From contig NC_014145.1 in assembly GCF_000253115.1 (NCBI RefSeq), positions 372,001-436,000 on the forward strand: a stretch of DNA of 64,000 bases, in the 5' to 3' direction. A program made the position numbers and the translations under genes. This document shows, in pieces, positions 25,529 to 35,852 of the stretch; position 1 is the stretch's first letter, and each line of letters opens with the position of its first letter. The notes below the pieces were generated by a model. The model was not told the DNA's origin and searched no databases. It saw nothing but the letters and a program-made list of their open reading frames with translations. Origin of the DNA: Thiomonas arsenitoxydans. Its GTDB lineage: Bacteria; Pseudomonadota; Gammaproteobacteria; Burkholderiales; Burkholderiaceae_C.

Positions 25529-26599
25529 ATGACCTCGAACTCCACGCTCACCCTCACGCGCCCCGACGATTTTCACCTGCATCTACGTGATGGCGCCGCC
25601 ATGCGTGATGCGCTGCCCTGGACGGCACGGCAATTCGCCCGGGCCATCGTCATGCCCAATCTCAAGCCGCCCGTGGTGCATCTGCGGCAGGCTCTCGACT
25701 ACCGCGCACGCATCGTGGCCGCCTTGCCTGAGGACAGCGATTTCACCCCGCTGATGACGCTCTATCTCACCGACGACACCACCCCGGCGATGGTGACCGA
25801 GGCGAAGAACAGCGGCGTGGTGCATGCGTTCAAGCTCTACCCGGCGGGCGCAACGACTAATTCGGACAGCGGAGTGACCGAACTCAAGCGCATCTATCCG
25901 GCGCTCGACGCCATGCAGCAGGTCGGGATGCCGCTGTTGATTCACGGCGAAGTGACCGACCCCGAGGTGGATGTGTTCGACCGCGAGGCGGTGTTCATCG
26001 AGCGGCATCTCATCGCTCTGCGCCGCGCTTTTCCCGAGCTCAAGATCGTGCTGGAGCACATCACCACGGCCCAGGCCGCCGCGTTCATTCAAGAGGCGCA
26101 CGACCGGGATGCCCAGGGTGCGCCTCTTCTGGCCGCAACCCTCACGGCGCATCATCTGCTGCACAACCGCAATGCCATGTTCAAAGGCGGCATGCGGCCC
26201 CACTACTACTGCCTGCCCGTGCTCAAGCGCGAGACCCACCGCCAGGCTCTGCTCGATGTCGCCACGAGCGGAGACGACCGTTTCTTTCTCGGCACCGACT
26301 CCGCGCCGCATGCGCGCAACACCAAGGAAACGGCCTGCGGCTGCGCCGGTTGCTTCACGGCGGCCAATGCGCTGGAGTTGTACTGCGCGGCTTTCGAGCA
26401 GCGCAATGCTTTGCACCGACTCGACGATTTCGCCAGCCGTTTCGGCGCGGCGTTCTACGGTTTGCCGCGCAATACGGGCTCGATCACCCTGGAGCGCCGG
26501 AGCTGGCAGGTGCCCGACACGCTGCCCTATGCCGACGCCGACATCGTGCCTCTGCACGCGGGTGAAGCGATGGAGTGGCAGGTGCAGGTCGGGGTTTGA
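25529..26599 (+). CDS. pyrC: Dihydroorotase (type II)
   Basis: A cytoplasmic zinc enzyme of pyrimidine synthesis that cyclises carbamoyl-aspartate. The 356 residues begin with the metal site FHLHLRDG (His16, His18). The carboxylated lysine is in [16 protein letters not shown], further ligands lie in LLIHGEV and LEHITT, and the catalytic Asp is in LGTDSAPH. An ATG ten codons upstream (25499) is also possible and would add [10 protein letters not shown]. PyrC from other species is about 345 residues, which favours the shorter form. It follows gltL by 69 bases and may be read from the same mRNA. Confidence 0.94.
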   Translation: MTSNSTLTLTRPDDFHLHLRDGAAMRDALPWTARQFARAIVMPNLKPPVVHLRQALDYRARIVAALPEDSDFTPLMTLYLTDDTTPAMVTEAKNSGVVHAFKLYPAGATTNSDSGVTELKRIYPALDAMQQVGMPLLIHGEVTDPEVDVFDREAVFIERHLIALRRAFPELKIVLEHITTAQAAAFIQEAHDRDAQGAPLLAATLTAHHLLHNRNAMFKGGMRPHYYCLPVLKRETHRQALLDVATSGDDRFFLGTDSAPHARNTKETACGCAGCFTAANALELYCAAFEQRNALHRLDDFASRFGAAFYGLPRNTGSITLERRSWQVPDTLPYADADIVPLHAGEAMEWQVQVGV

Positions 26600-26630
26600 T
26601 TCCGTGGTGTTCGATCTCGCTTTGCGCGAA

Positions 26631-27422
26631 CTACCCGGCCAGCGGAATCGGCAGGTCGGGCACCCGGTAATTGCTCGTGGTCATCAGGTCGATGCCGCAA
26701 CTCAGGCCCTCGGCCCAGTCGATGAATTGCGCCACGGCCGGTTTGCCCTTGATGGGGGAGCCATGCTGCGGCACGATCATCTCGATGTCCAGCGTGCGCA
26801 CCATGCTGGCCCAATACCGCAGGATCTTGTTCGACACCATGTAGCGGCGGTGGAAGGCTTCCATATGGGGCAGGGCATCGGCCAGTTGCGCAAACGGGCG
26901 GCCCGCCTGCGCACCGCTGACGAGTGAAACCCCCAGATCGCCCGAGAACAGGATTTTGCTGATCGGGTCATAAAACTGGAAGTTGCCCTCTGCGTGCAAA
27001 AAGTGCGCCGGCAGCAGCACGATGTCGCTCTTGCCCAGGCGCAGCGTTCCTCCGGCGTCAGGTACGGCGATGATGCGTTTGTCGGTTTTGCCGAGCTTGC
27101 AGAAATGCGGAGCAAAACGCGCCCACAGACGAGAGATCACCAGATCGGCCTTGGAGGCGGTCATCCAGCGGTCTAGTGAGGCGATGATGTCCGGGTCGGC
27201 ATGCGAAGCCAGCAGGTAGTGCAAGTCTTGCGGCGCCATGTATTTGCGCATGGTCAGCGTGAGTTCGTTGAACGTCATATTACCGCCCGGATCGATGAGC
27301 GCGCCCTGGCCGTGGTCGATGAGGAGGAATTGATTGGCCTGCACGGCGTCGCCGTCGTCTTCGACCAGATCGCTGAACATGAGGCACAGATGCGTGCCGT
27401 TGTTGAATAGTTCTGTCGCCAC
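26631..27422 (-). CDS. Metallo-beta-lactamase-fold protein of the flavodiiron/ODP type
   Basis: The 263-residue protein has a metallo-beta-lactamase fold related to the diiron domain of flavodiiron proteins and to stand-alone oxygen-binding ODP proteins. The metal-site segments are SHADPD (in place of HxHxDH), PAHFLHAEGNFQFYD, LFSGDLGVS and VPQHG. There is no flavodoxin domain and no signal peptide. I chose the GTG start (VATELFNNGTHLCLMFSDL) because AAAGAG lies eight bases upstream and the sequence matches the family from there; a TTG nine codons earlier also opens the frame. Oxygen or redox sensing is a family-based inference. Confidence 0.75.
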   Translation of the reverse strand: MATELFNNGTHLCLMFSDLVEDDGDAVQANQFLLIDHGQGALIDPGGNMTFNELTLTMRKYMAPQDLHYLLASHADPDIIASLDRWMTASKADLVISRLWARFAPHFCKLGKTDKRIIAVPDAGGTLRLGKSDIVLLPAHFLHAEGNFQFYDPISKILFSGDLGVSLVSGAQAGRPFAQLADALPHMEAFHRRYMVSNKILRYWASMVRTLDIEMIVPQHGSPIKGKPAVAQFIDWAEGLSCGIDLMTTSNYRVPDLPIPLAG

Positions 27423-27555
27423 GGAATTCGCTCTTTCGCTGAACCGCAAAAAATGTAAAGGCGAATCATCCGATCTTTTGAATACATGAAGCTTTGCGCT
27501 GCATCAAAGGCAGGGCATTCTGGGGTCTGCAACCGGGGCGGCGAGGTTTCTCCGT

Positions 27556-27561
27556 CATAAT
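27556..27561 (+). promoter_or_regulatory. Probable -10 box of rnpB
   Basis: CATAAT lies seven bases before the mapped 5' end of the P1 helix of RNase P RNA, the right distance for a sigma-70 -10 element. No good -35 match is seen 16-18 bases upstream. Confidence 0.5.
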
Positions 27562-27568
27562 GCAGCCT

Positions 27569-27913
27569 GCGAAGTGGGGTGGGCAGTCGCGGTGTGCTTC
27601 AGGCGCAACGAGGAAGGTCCGGACTCCATAGGGCGGGATGACGGCTAACGGCCGTGCACGGTGACGTGACGAACAGGGCCACAGAGACGAGTAAACGCCG
27701 GGCAACCGGCGTGGACGTGAAACGCGGCAACCTCCATCCGGAGCAACACCAAATAGGCAGACGCGCCAGCGGCAACGCTGGCACAGCGCGGCCCGCGCGA
27801 GTCTGCGGGTAGGTGGCTTGAGCCGCGCAGCAATGCACGGCCTAGAGGAATGGCTGCCACGGTGCGGGTGCAAGCCCGCGCTGCACAGAATCCGGCTTAT
27901 AGCCCCGCTTCGC
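27569..27913 (+). ncRNA. rnpB: RNase P RNA (bacterial type A)
   Basis: The catalytic RNA that trims the 5' ends of tRNA precursors. P1 is formed by GCGAAGTGGGG (27569-27579) and CCCCGCTTCGC (27903-27913), with one G-U pair. Conserved core segments appear in order: GAGGAAGGTCCGGACTCC near the 5' end, GGGTAGGTGGCTTGAGCC, AGAGGAATGGCTGCCACG, and the universal ACAGAATCCGGCTTAT just before the closing P1 strand. A T-rich stretch follows. The length of about 345 bases is normal. Confidence 0.95.
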
Positions 27914-28238
27914 ACTTTTCCCCTCAGTTTTTACAACCCCGATCGGGTGCGGATCGGTGCTGCCCGTCATCCGTCAAGGTGCAGATGCGCTTCCATTTCT
28001 AGAAAGAACATTCAAGGCAGACTCTAAATTGTTCATTTTTATAAGAAACATGCTCATTTACTGGTTCCATAAACAGTATCTAAGTCCTTGTTTTGTAAAA
28101 GAAATTTCAGGGTTTCAGGCTTGACCGCAGATGTCGCGATCCCCTAAAGTGGCGAATAGTGCAAAAAAGTGGGGAATAGTGCAGAGCGCTGCGTCATTTC
28201 ACCGGCCCCACTGCAGCACGGCAACCGCGGGCGACTTC
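27914..28238 (+). other. Leader region of the dcw cluster, no gene
   Basis: The 325-base interval between rnpB and mraZ has no convincing coding frame. It begins with the T-rich rnpB end (27915-27937), then has a markedly AT-rich stretch at about 28018-28110, unlike the rest of the window, where the cluster promoter is expected. No canonical -35/-10 pair stands out. The MraZ-type box lies at 28149-28183. An in-frame ATG at 28131 upstream of mraZ crosses this box and is not taken as the start. Confidence 0.6.
28149..28183 (+). promoter_or_regulatory. MraZ operator: four GTGNN repeats at 10-base spacing
   Basis: GTGGC (28149), GTGCA (28159), GTGGG (28169) and GTGCA (28179) recur every ten bases, separated by five-base spacers, and form two near-identical 18-base direct repeats (28146-28163 and 28166-28183). 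Known MraZ proteins bind several TGGGN-like repeats separated by five bases upstream of their own operon. Position, 56-90 bases before mraZ, and spacing both fit. Confidence 0.75.
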
Positions 28239-28667
28239 ATGTTTATTGGCATTTCGGCACTCACTCTGGACGGCAAAGGTCGTATGACCGTGCCTGCCCG
28301 GCATCGTGATCTGCTGATGGCGCGCTCGCAGGGGCGGCTCACGCTGACCAAGAGCCCCGACGGTTGTCTGCTGATGTTTTCCGACGACGAGTGGACGAGT
28401 TTTCGCGATCGGGTGATGCAGTTGCCCATGTCGGCGCAGGGCTGGAAGCGCATCTATCTCGGTCATGCCACCGAAACCGAAATGGACGGCACCGGGCGCG
28501 TGCTGATTTCGCCCGAATTGCGTCAGGCCGTCGGTCTGGAGCGCGAGGTCGATCTCATCGGCATGGGACGTCACTTCGAAATCTGGGATCGCGCCAAACA
28601 TCAGGCGCAAGAGGCTGCGGTGGTCGAGGCCGGTATGCCCGATGCCGTGCGCGACATTGTGTTGTGA
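28239..28667 (+). CDS. mraZ: Transcriptional regulator MraZ
   Basis: The 142-residue protein has two AbrB-like repeats and is the ring-forming autorepressor of the dcw cluster. It begins MFIGISALTLDGKGRMTVPARHR, the conserved start including the first DxKGR motif. The second repeat is ETEMDGTGRVLISPELR. It is the first gene of the division and cell-wall cluster and is preceded by an MraZ-type box. A longer in-frame start at 28131 would include that box and is rejected. Confidence 0.95.
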   Translation: MFIGISALTLDGKGRMTVPARHRDLLMARSQGRLTLTKSPDGCLLMFSDDEWTSFRDRVMQLPMSAQGWKRIYLGHATETEMDGTGRVLISPELRQAVGLEREVDLIGMGRHFEIWDRAKHQAQEAAVVEAGMPDAVRDIVL

Positions 28668-28673
28668 CCGTGT

Positions 28674-29627
28674 ATGCCCCACACCACTCCCATGCCCAGC
28701 GCCGAAACGGCGCACCGCACCGTGTTGCTGCACGAGGCGGTCGACCAACTGATCACCAACCCGGACGGGGTGTACCTCGACGCGACTTTCGGGCGTGGCG
28801 GACACAGCCGGGAAATTCTGCGGCGGCTGTCGCCCGCCGGGCGGCTGATTGCGATCGACCGCGATCCGCAGGCCATCGAAGCCGCGGCCCAGATTCACGA
28901 TGCGCGTTTTGTGATCAAGCACGCGCCATTCTCCGAGTTTGCGCGGGTGCTGCACGAGCAGGGCGTGGCGCAGGCCGATGGGCTGCTGTTCGATCTGGGT
29001 GTGTCGTCGCCGCAACTCGATCAGCCCGAGCGCGGCTTCAGCTTCCGCGCTGACGGGCCTTTGGATATGCGGATGGACAACAGCAGCGGGCAAACCGTCG
29101 CTGAGTATCTGGCCACGGCCAGCGTGGATGAAATTGCAACCGTGCTGAGGGATTATGGAGACGAACGGGCGGCTGTCCAGATTGCAAAGAAGATTGTGGC
29201 TCGCCGCGATGCCGGAGCGCCTCTCGCGCGCAGCGGCGAACTCGCCGCACTGGTTGCCAGTGCCGTCAAGAGCCGTGAGCCGGGCCAGGACCCGGCCACC
29301 CGCACGTTTCAAGCTCTTCGGATTCACGTCAATGCCGAGCTTGCGCAAATCGAAACGGCGTTGAGCCAGGTGCTCGACTGCCTGAGGCCGGGCGGGCGGT
29401 TGGCCGTGATCAGCTTTCATTCGCTGGAAGACGCGCTGATCAAACGCTTTATTCACCGCCATGCCCGCGCACCGGCGGTCGATCGGCGCCAGCCCTTCGT
29501 CCCCGGCGTTTCGGCCGAGTTCCAGCCGCAACTCAAGGAGGTGGTGCGGATGCGGCCTTCGGCGGCGGAAATCAGCGGCAATGCGCGGTCGCGCTCGGCC
29601 ATGCTGCGCGTGGCACAACGGGTCTGA
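28674..29627 (+). CDS. rsmH: 16S rRNA m4C1402 methyltransferase RsmH (MraW)
   Basis: Methylates N4 of C1402 in 16S rRNA. The 317 residues include [13 protein letters not shown], the SAM-binding loop [39 protein letters not shown] and [15 protein letters not shown], then [13 protein letters not shown] and [13 protein letters not shown], all hallmark RsmH motifs. It starts six bases after mraZ, the usual order. Confidence 0.96.
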   Translation: MPHTTPMPSAETAHRTVLLHEAVDQLITNPDGVYLDATFGRGGHSREILRRLSPAGRLIAIDRDPQAIEAAAQIHDARFVIKHAPFSEFARVLHEQGVAQADGLLFDLGVSSPQLDQPERGFSFRADGPLDMRMDNSSGQTVAEYLATASVDEIATVLRDYGDERAAVQIAKKIVARRDAGAPLARSGELAALVASAVKSREPGQDPATRTFQALRIHVNAELAQIETALSQVLDCLRPGGRLAVISFHSLEDALIKRFIHRHARAPAVDRRQPFVPGVSAEFQPQLKEVVRMRPSAAEISGNARSRSAMLRVAQRV

Positions 29628-29637
29628 GGAACACGCG

Positions 29638-29973
29638 ATGACCCGAATCAACTTCCTGCTGCTGTTTGTCGTAGTGCTGTGCGCCATGTCGGTGGTACGC
29701 GCGCAGTACCAGGGCAGGCGCACGTTTGCCGCGCTGGATGTGGCGCAGCAAAGGGCCGAGCAGTTGCAGATGGACAAGGATCGTCTGCAGGTGGAATATC
29801 GCGCGATGAGTGCGCCGGGCCGCATCGAGAGAATCGCGCGCACCCAGCTCGACATGCGCCCCATTACGGCCGCGCGCACCATCTTCGTACACGAAGGCCA
29901 GGCCACCCTGCCGCCGCTGCCCGTCATGCCGCAGTCCCCGCCGAAACCGGCCAGTAAAGGCGCGCGGCGATGA
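29638..29973 (+). CDS. ftsL: Cell division protein FtsL
   Basis: A small bitopic divisome protein that forms a complex with FtsB and FtsQ. The 111 residues have a short N-terminus, one transmembrane helix (about 4-20, NFLLLFVVVLCAMSVV) and a periplasmic coiled coil (DVAQQRAEQLQMDKDRLQVE) ending in the IARTQLDM segment. Identity rests on topology and its place between rsmH and ftsI. Its stop overlaps the ftsI start (ATGA). Confidence 0.9.
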   Translation: MTRINFLLLFVVVLCAMSVVRAQYQGRRTFAALDVAQQRAEQLQMDKDRLQVEYRAMSAPGRIERIARTQLDMRPITAARTIFVHEGQATLPPLPVMPQSPPKPASKGARR

Positions 29974-31760
29974 AGAATCCGGCTATGCGTGCGCCCAAGT
30001 CGGCAGCCAGCTATGGCAAGAGCCCGCTGCTGAATGTGAAGTTGCCGCCAGGTCGCGCCTGGCTGGTGAAGGGGCTGCTGTTTGCGGCGTTTGCGGCGCT
30101 GGGTCTGCGCGCCTTCTGGGTGCAGGTGTGGACGACGCAGTTCTATCAGAACCAGGGCGATCTGCGCTTTGTGCGCACCATCGAGCTGCCGGCGATGCGC
30201 GGCCGCATTCTCGACCGCAACGGCAACATTCTGGCGTCGAGCATTCCGGCCAAGACCATATGGGCCGATCCTACGCAGGTCGAGTCGGGCAACGACAAGG
30301 TGCAGCAACTCGCCCGGTTGCTCGGCCTGAACGCCGCCGATCTTCAGCGCCGGCTCGACTCCAACAAACAGTTCGTCTATCTCAAGCGGCAGGTGGACAT
30401 CGACGTGGCCAAGGAGGTCAAGGCGCTGGGCATCAAGGGCATTTATGAATCGCCCAGCTACAAACGCTACTACCCGGAAGGCTCGGCGGCGGCGCAGCTC
30501 ATCGGCTTTTCCAATATCGAAGGCCAGGGGCAGGACGGCATGGAGCTGGCGCTGCAAGCGCGGCTGGCCGGGCACCCCGGGGTGCGCAAGGTCGTGAAAG
30601 ACCGGCTGGGTAATGTGATCGAGGATGTGTCGGGCGGCGTGCCGCCGGTGGACGGACAGGATGTGCGCCTGTCGATCGACAGCAAGATCCAGTACCTCAC
30701 CTACCAGGCGCTCAAGCAGTCGGTCGAGGACAACAAGGCCAAGAACGGCAGTGCGGTGGTGATCGATGCGAAAACGGGAGAGATTCTGGCAATGGCCAAC
30801 TACCCCAGCTTCGATCCGAATACCCGCAAGCGCATGACCGAGGCGGACATCCGCAACTACGCCGTGACCGATGCCTTTGAACCGGGCTCGGTGCTCAAGC
30901 CCATCACCCTGAGCGCAGCCTTGCAGGCCGGCATCATCACCCCGACGACGGTGTTCCATACCGCGCCGGGCTGCCAGCAGTTTTACGGCGCCAATATCTG
31001 CGATGACAGCAACAACGGCAATATCGAACTGCCCCAAGTCATCCAGTATTCGAGCAACGTCGCCACTTCGCAGGTGGTGAGCAAGATGCCAGCGCAAGTG
31101 CAGTGGAATATGTACACCGCGGTGGGCTTCGGCCAACGTCCGCAGATCGAGTTTCCCGGCGCGACCAGCGGGCTGATGCGGCCCATGAAACGCTGGCGCC
31201 CGATCGACCGCATCACCATGGGTTTCGGTTACGGGTTGGGTATCTCCACCCTGCAGCTGGCGCATGCCTATCTCATCTTCGCCGACCGTGGCCGCATTTT
31301 CCCGGTCACCCTGTTCAAGCACGATGAGGCGCCCGAAGGCGTGCAGGTCGTCTCGCCCACCGTGGCGCGCGAAATGCGCGGCATGCTGGCGCTGGTGACG
31401 CAGCCCGGCGGCACCGCACCGGCGGCGGCCGTGCCGGGCTACTCCACCGGCGGCAAGACCGGCACCGCCTGGATTGCCAAGGATGGCAAGTACGACAAAA
31501 AGCTGTTCCGGGCGCAATTCGTCGGGCTGGCGCCGATCCACCATCCAGTGCTGGTGATGGCGGTTTCGGTCGATCAACCGACGGGTGGCAAGCACTTCGG
31601 CGGTCAGGTGTCGGCTCCGGTGTTCGGTGCGGTGGTGCCGCAGGCGCTGCGCATTCTCGGGGTACAGCCCGACCTGCCGGTCAAGCCCGATCTCGTTCCC
31701 GCGCAAACCGCGCAAGCCCTGCAACTCCCGGCGGGCCGGGCGATGAAGGGGGGCGCATGA
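29970..31760 (+). CDS. ftsI: Septal peptidoglycan transpeptidase FtsI (PBP3)
   Basis: A class B penicillin-binding protein that cross-links septal peptidoglycan with FtsW. The 596 residues have a transmembrane helix near 32-50, the dimerisation domain (RGRILDRNGNILASS), and the transpeptidase domain with the nucleophile in PGSVLKP (Ser307), SSN near 361 and KTGT near 496. It overlaps ftsL and murE-murF by four bases each, indicating coupled translation. Confidence 0.96.
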   Translation: MKNPAMRAPKSAASYGKSPLLNVKLPPGRAWLVKGLLFAAFAALGLRAFWVQVWTTQFYQNQGDLRFVRTIELPAMRGRILDRNGNILASSIPAKTIWADPTQVESGNDKVQQLARLLGLNAADLQRRLDSNKQFVYLKRQVDIDVAKEVKALGIKGIYESPSYKRYYPEGSAAAQLIGFSNIEGQGQDGMELALQARLAGHPGVRKVVKDRLGNVIEDVSGGVPPVDGQDVRLSIDSKIQYLTYQALKQSVEDNKAKNGSAVVIDAKTGEILAMANYPSFDPNTRKRMTEADIRNYAVTDAFEPGSVLKPITLSAALQAGIITPTTVFHTAPGCQQFYGANICDDSNNGNIELPQVIQYSSNVATSQVVSKMPAQVQWNMYTAVGFGQRPQIEFPGATSGLMRPMKRWRPIDRITMGFGYGLGISTLQLAHAYLIFADRGRIFPVTLFKHDEAPEGVQVVSPTVAREMRGMLALVTQPGGTAPAAAVPGYSTGGKTGTAWIAKDGKYDKKLFRAQFVGLAPIHHPVLVMAVSVDQPTGGKHFGGQVSAPVFGAVVPQALRILGVQPDLPVKPDLVPAQTAQALQLPAGRAMKGGA

Positions 31761-34684
31761 ATCACACGCCGAAAGCGGTCGATACCGTGCTGCAAGCGTT
31801 GCGCGCCTTGGGCGTCGCGGCAGAGGCGCCGTGGAGCGCCGACAGCCGCAGCCTGCAGCCCGGCGAGGTGTTCGTCGCCTGGCCGGGGGCGGCGCGCGAT
31901 CCGCGACAGTTCGTGACGCAGGCCTTGGCGGCGGGGGCAGCGGCCGCGCTGGTCGAGGCCGAGGGAGTGCAGCATTTCGGCTTCACCGATCCGCGCATTC
32001 TGGCTGTTGACGGGCTCAAGGCGCTGGCCGGGCCGCTTGCGGCGGCCTGGTACGGACATCCTTCCGAGGTCGTCAAGCTGCTGGCCGTGACCGGCACCAA
32101 TGGCAAGACTTCCTGTGCTTTGTGGGCAGCGCAGGCCCTGAACGCGGCTGGGCAGCGCTGCGGGGTGATCGGAACGCTGGGCGCCGGATGGCCGGACGCG
32201 CTGCAGCCCACCGGATTCACCACGCCCGACCCGGTGCGTCTGCAGACGATCCTGGCGCGGCTGCGCGAGCAAGGCGCGCTCTGGTGCGCCATCGAGGCAT
32301 CGAGCATCGGCCTGGACGAACATCGCCTGGCGGGTTGCGCTATTCATGCGGCTGCATTCACCAATCTGACGCAAGACCATCTCGACTACCACGGCGACAT
32401 GGCGGCCTATGCGCGCGCCAAGCGGGCGCTGTTCGTCTGGCCGGGGCTGCAGCATGCCGTACTGGATATCGACGATCCCTACGCCGCAAGCGTCTTGCTC
32501 GCCGATTGCCGCAGCCGGGGGCTGCAGGTGCAAACCACCGCGCTGATCGCCAAGACCGACTGGTGTGCGGAAGACGTGGTGCAGACTTCCACCGGCCAGC
32601 GCCTCACTCTGGTGCATCACCACCATCGCCACGCGCTGGATCTGCCCGTGCTGGGCGCTTTCAACCTGCGCAATTTGCTGGTGGTTGCCGCGCTGCTGCA
32701 CACCACGGGGCTGGATGACGCCGCCATTGCCGCCGCCTTGCGCACGGTGCGCGCGGTGCCGGGGCGCATGCAGATGCTGGGTGGCATCGGTGCGCCGCTG
32801 GCGGTCATTGACTACGCCCACACGCCCGACGCGCTGGACAAGGCGCTGCAAGCGCTGCGGCCTGTCACCGCCAAGCGCAAAGGCAAGTTGTGGTGCGTGT
32901 TCGGCGCCGGCGGCGACCGCGATGCGCGCAAACGCCCGCTGATGGCGCAGGCCGTCGAGGCCCACGCCGACCGCGTGGTACTCACCAGCGACAACCCGCG
33001 CAGCGAAGCGCCGGGCGCCATCCTGCAAGATCTGCTCGCCGGTCTGCAGCAACCTGCGCAAGCCCTGCTGATCGAAGACCGCGCCGCCGCCATCGCCCAG
33101 ACCCTGTCGCACGCCGCCGTGCACGACGTAGTACTCATCGCGGGCAAGGGGCACGAAAACACGCAAGAGATTGCCGGACACAAGCAGGCCTTCAGCGACG
33201 CCTTCCATGCCCGCATGGCACTGGCCGCGCGCGGCGCAGGGCTTTGCAGCCTGGGCGAATTGCGCGACTGGATCGGGCCCGAGGCCAGCCTCATCGGCGA
33301 GGCCGAGGTGGCGGTGAGCGCCATCGAGACCGACAGCCGCAAACTCACGCCGGGCGCACTGTTCGTCGCCTTGCGCGGCGCCCGCTTCGATGCGCACGAC
33401 TTTCTGCCGCAAGCGGCGGCTGCTGGCGCGCGCGCGTTGCTGGCCGAGCAAGGCGTGGGCGCTTGCGGGCTGCCGGGCATCGAGGCGCCCGACACCCTGC
33501 GCGCATTGGGCCTGTTGGCGCGAGGCTGGCGGCGCCAGCAGACGTTGCCGCTGATCGCGGTGACCGGCAGCAACGGCAAGACCACGGTGACGCAGATGCT
33601 CGCCAGCATTCTGGCGGCGTGGCAGGGCCAAGACCGGCGTCTGGCGACGCAAGGCAACTTCAACAACGAAGTGGGTCTGCCGCTCACTTTGCTGCGCTTG
33701 CGGCCGCAACATCAGGCCGCCGTGGTGGAGCTGGGCATGAACCATCCGGGCGAGATCGCCTGGCTCGCCAGTCTGGCCGAGCCCACCGTGGCGCTAGTGA
33801 ACAACGCCCAGCGCGAGCATCAGGAATTCATGCATAGCGTCGAAGCGGTCGCGCACGAAAACGGCGCGGTGCTCGCCGCATTGCCGCAGACCGGGGTGGC
33901 GGTGTTTCCCGCAGCCGACGCCCAGGCCGCGATCTGGGTGGCGCAAGCCGCCGGTCGGCGTGTGTTGCGCTTTGCCCTGCGTGAAGAGGCTGAGGCGGAC
34001 GTGGAGGCTGAAGTCAGCGGCCATGCGTTTTATCGGCAGGGCCAGTTGCATGTGCAATTGCATACCCCGGCGGGCCATGCCGAAGTGGGCCTGCAACTGC
34101 TGGGGCGGCACAACGCGCGCAATGCGCTGGCGGCGACCGCGGCGGCCTTGGCCGCGGGCGCTCCGCTGGATGCCATCTGCCGCGGACTCGAAGCCTTTGC
34201 TCCGGTGGCCGGGCGTCTGGTGCCGCGGCGTCTGCGTTGCGCCGACGAGCACACGCTGCTGCTGATCGACGACAGCTACAACGCCAATCCCGACTCGGTG
34301 CGCGCCGCCATCGACGTGTTGACCGAACTTCCCGGGCGCAGCCTGCTGCTGCTCGGCGATATGGGCGAAGTCGGTGACAACGGCCCGGCCTTCCATGCCG
34401 AAGTGGGGACGTATGCGGCCCAGCGCGGCGTGGCGGCGCTGTGGGCCTGCGGCGCCATGACGGCGCAGGCGGTCGCGGCCGCGCATGCGGCGGGCCTGGC
34501 GGCAGCAAAGCATCAGCCCGACTTGATGGACTTCACCCTGGAGGCCGCGGCGCTGCGCGAATTCGACACCGTGCTGGTCAAAGGCTCGCGCTTCATGCGC
34601 ATGGAGCGCGCGGTGCAGGCCATCGCCGCGCTGGCGGCGAATGGCAACGGCGCGTCCACGCAGGAGGTGCACCATGCTGCATAG
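31757..34684 (+). CDS. murEF: MurE-MurF fusion: UDP-MurNAc-tripeptide ligase and D-Ala-D-Ala-adding ligase in one protein
   Basis: A single uninterrupted 975-codon frame carries two consecutive Mur ligases. Residues 1 to about 495 are MurE: P-loop VTGTNGKTS near 111, and DNPR (412-415), the motif that selects meso-diaminopimelate. Residues about 500-975 are MurF: P-loop VTGSNGKTT near 602, [14 protein letters not shown], and [14 protein letters not shown] late in the domain. No stop or frameshift lies at the junction (around residues 485-505, [19 protein letters not shown]). Such fusions are known in Bordetella and relatives. The product would add the third residue and then D-Ala-D-Ala to the peptide stem. 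Confidence 0.95.
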   Translation: MNHTPKAVDTVLQALRALGVAAEAPWSADSRSLQPGEVFVAWPGAARDPRQFVTQALAAGAAAALVEAEGVQHFGFTDPRILAVDGLKALAGPLAAAWYGHPSEVVKLLAVTGTNGKTSCALWAAQALNAAGQRCGVIGTLGAGWPDALQPTGFTTPDPVRLQTILARLREQGALWCAIEASSIGLDEHRLAGCAIHAAAFTNLTQDHLDYHGDMAAYARAKRALFVWPGLQHAVLDIDDPYAASVLLADCRSRGLQVQTTALIAKTDWCAEDVVQTSTGQRLTLVHHHHRHALDLPVLGAFNLRNLLVVAALLHTTGLDDAAIAAALRTVRAVPGRMQMLGGIGAPLAVIDYAHTPDALDKALQALRPVTAKRKGKLWCVFGAGGDRDARKRPLMAQAVEAHADRVVLTSDNPRSEAPGAILQDLLAGLQQPAQALLIEDRAAAIAQTLSHAAVHDVVLIAGKGHENTQEIAGHKQAFSDAFHARMALAARGAGLCSLGELRDWIGPEASLIGEAEVAVSAIETDSRKLTPGALFVALRGARFDAHDFLPQAAAAGARALLAEQGVGACGLPGIEAPDTLRALGLLARGWRRQQTLPLIAVTGSNGKTTVTQMLASILAAWQGQDRRLATQGNFNNEVGLPLTLLRLRPQHQAAVVELGMNHPGEIAWLASLAEPTVALVNNAQREHQEFMHSVEAVAHENGAVLAALPQTGVAVFPAADAQAAIWVAQAAGRRVLRFALREEAEADVEAEVSGHAFYRQGQLHVQLHTPAGHAEVGLQLLGRHNARNALAATAAALAAGAPLDAICRGLEAFAPVAGRLVPRRLRCADEHTLLLIDDSYNANPDSVRAAIDVLTELPGRSLLLLGDMGEVGDNGPAFHAEVGTYAAQRGVAALWACGAMTAQAVAAAHAAGLAAAKHQPDLMDFTLEAAALREFDTVLVKGSRFMRMERAVQAIAALAANGNGASTQEVHHAA

Positions 34685-35852
34685 TCTGGCCATGTGGCTG
34701 ATGGAGCTCTCGCCCGATCTGCGCTTTTTTCGGGTGTTCAACTACATCACTTTCCGTGCGGTGATGAGCACGCTCACCGCGCTGTTCATCGGCCTGCTCG
34801 CGGGCCCTGCAGTCATCCGCAAACTCACCGCGATGAAGGTCGGCCAGGCCGTGCGTCAGGACGGGCCGCAGACGCATCTCATCAAGACCGGCACGCCCAC
34901 CATGGGCGGGGTGCTCATCCTGCTGTCCATCGGCGTGTCCACCTTGCTGTGGATGGATCTGAGCAACCGCTTCGTCTGGCTGGTGCTGTTGGTCACGCTG
35001 GGTTTCGGCGCCATCGGCTGGGCCGACGATTACCGCAAGGTGGTCTACCGCGACCCCAACGGCATGCGCTCGCGCGACAAGTACTTCTGGCAGACGCTCA
35101 TCGGCGTGGCCGCCGCGTTCTACCTGGCTTTCGCCGTGTCGGGTAAGGGCAACGCCGAGGTCTGGCATCTGTTCGTGGCGTGGTTGCAAAGCGGCATGAG
35201 CATGCCCTTGCCCCCCGCTTCCGACCTCATCGTGCCGTTCTTCAAATCGGTCAGTTATCCGTTGGGCGTGACCGGCTTCATCGTGCTGAGCTATCTGGTC
35301 ATCGTGGGCAGCAGCAACGCGGTCAACCTCACCGACGGCGCCGATGGCCTGGCCATCATGCCCGTGGTCATGGTCGGCAGCTCGCTGGGCGTGTTTGCCT
35401 ATGTCACCGGCAATGCGGTGTATTCCAAATATCTGCTGTTCCCCTTCATTCCGGGAACGGGGGAGTTGCTGATTTTCGTGGGCGCGATGGTCGGCGCCGG
35501 GCTGGCGTTTCTGTGGTTCAACGCCTATCCGGCGCAGGTGTTCATGGGCGACGTGGGCGCGCTGGCGCTGGGCGGCGCCTTGGGCACCATCGCCGTGATC
35601 GTCCGCCAGGAAATCGTGCTGGCCATCATGGGCGGGGTGTTCGTCGCTGAAACCGTTTCGGTGATGATTCAGGTGACCTACTTCAAGTACACCAAGAAGA
35701 AGTACGGCGTAGGACGGCGCATTTTCAAAATGGCGCCGCTGCACCATCACTTCGAGCAACTCGGGGTGAAAGAGTCGCAGGTGGTGGTGCGGTTCTGGAT
35801 CGTCACCATGATGCTCTGTTTGGTGGGCCTAGCGAGTCTGAAGCTGCGATGA
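34674..35852 (+). CDS. mraY: Phospho-MurNAc-pentapeptide transferase MraY
   Basis: An integral membrane enzyme that makes lipid I from UDP-MurNAc-pentapeptide and undecaprenyl phosphate. The 392 residues have about ten transmembrane helices and conserved cytoplasmic loops: [17 protein letters not shown] (catalytic aspartates), [10 protein letters not shown] and MAPLHHHFE. The start overlaps the end of murF by 11 bases. The gene is co-directional with murD. Confidence 0.97.
   Translation: MLHSLAMWLMELSPDLRFFRVFNYITFRAVMSTLTALFIGLLAGPAVIRKLTAMKVGQAVRQDGPQTHLIKTGTPTMGGVLILLSIGVSTLLWMDLSNRFVWLVLLVTLGFGAIGWADDYRKVVYRDPNGMRSRDKYFWQTLIGVAAAFYLAFAVSGKGNAEVWHLFVAWLQSGMSMPLPPASDLIVPFFKSVSYPLGVTGFIVLSYLVIVGSSNAVNLTDGADGLAIMPVVMVGSSLGVFAYVTGNAVYSKYLLFPFIPGTGELLIFVGAMVGAGLAFLWFNAYPAQVFMGDVGALALGGALGTIAVIVRQEIVLAIMGGVFVAETVSVMIQVTYFKYTKKKYGVGRRIFKMAPLHHHFEQLGVKESQVVVRFWIVTMMLCLVGLASLKLR

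Noticed and set aside
28194..31724. A very long open frame on the minus strand opposite mraZ-rsmH-ftsL-ftsI
   Set aside because: It mirrors highly conserved genes on the plus strand, has an Arg/His/Gln-rich composition typical of antisense frames in GC-rich DNA, and matches no domain.
31604..33745. A long minus-strand open frame opposite murE-murF
   Set aside because: An antisense shadow of a clearly coding gene. Composition is unlike a protein and no ribosome site supports it.
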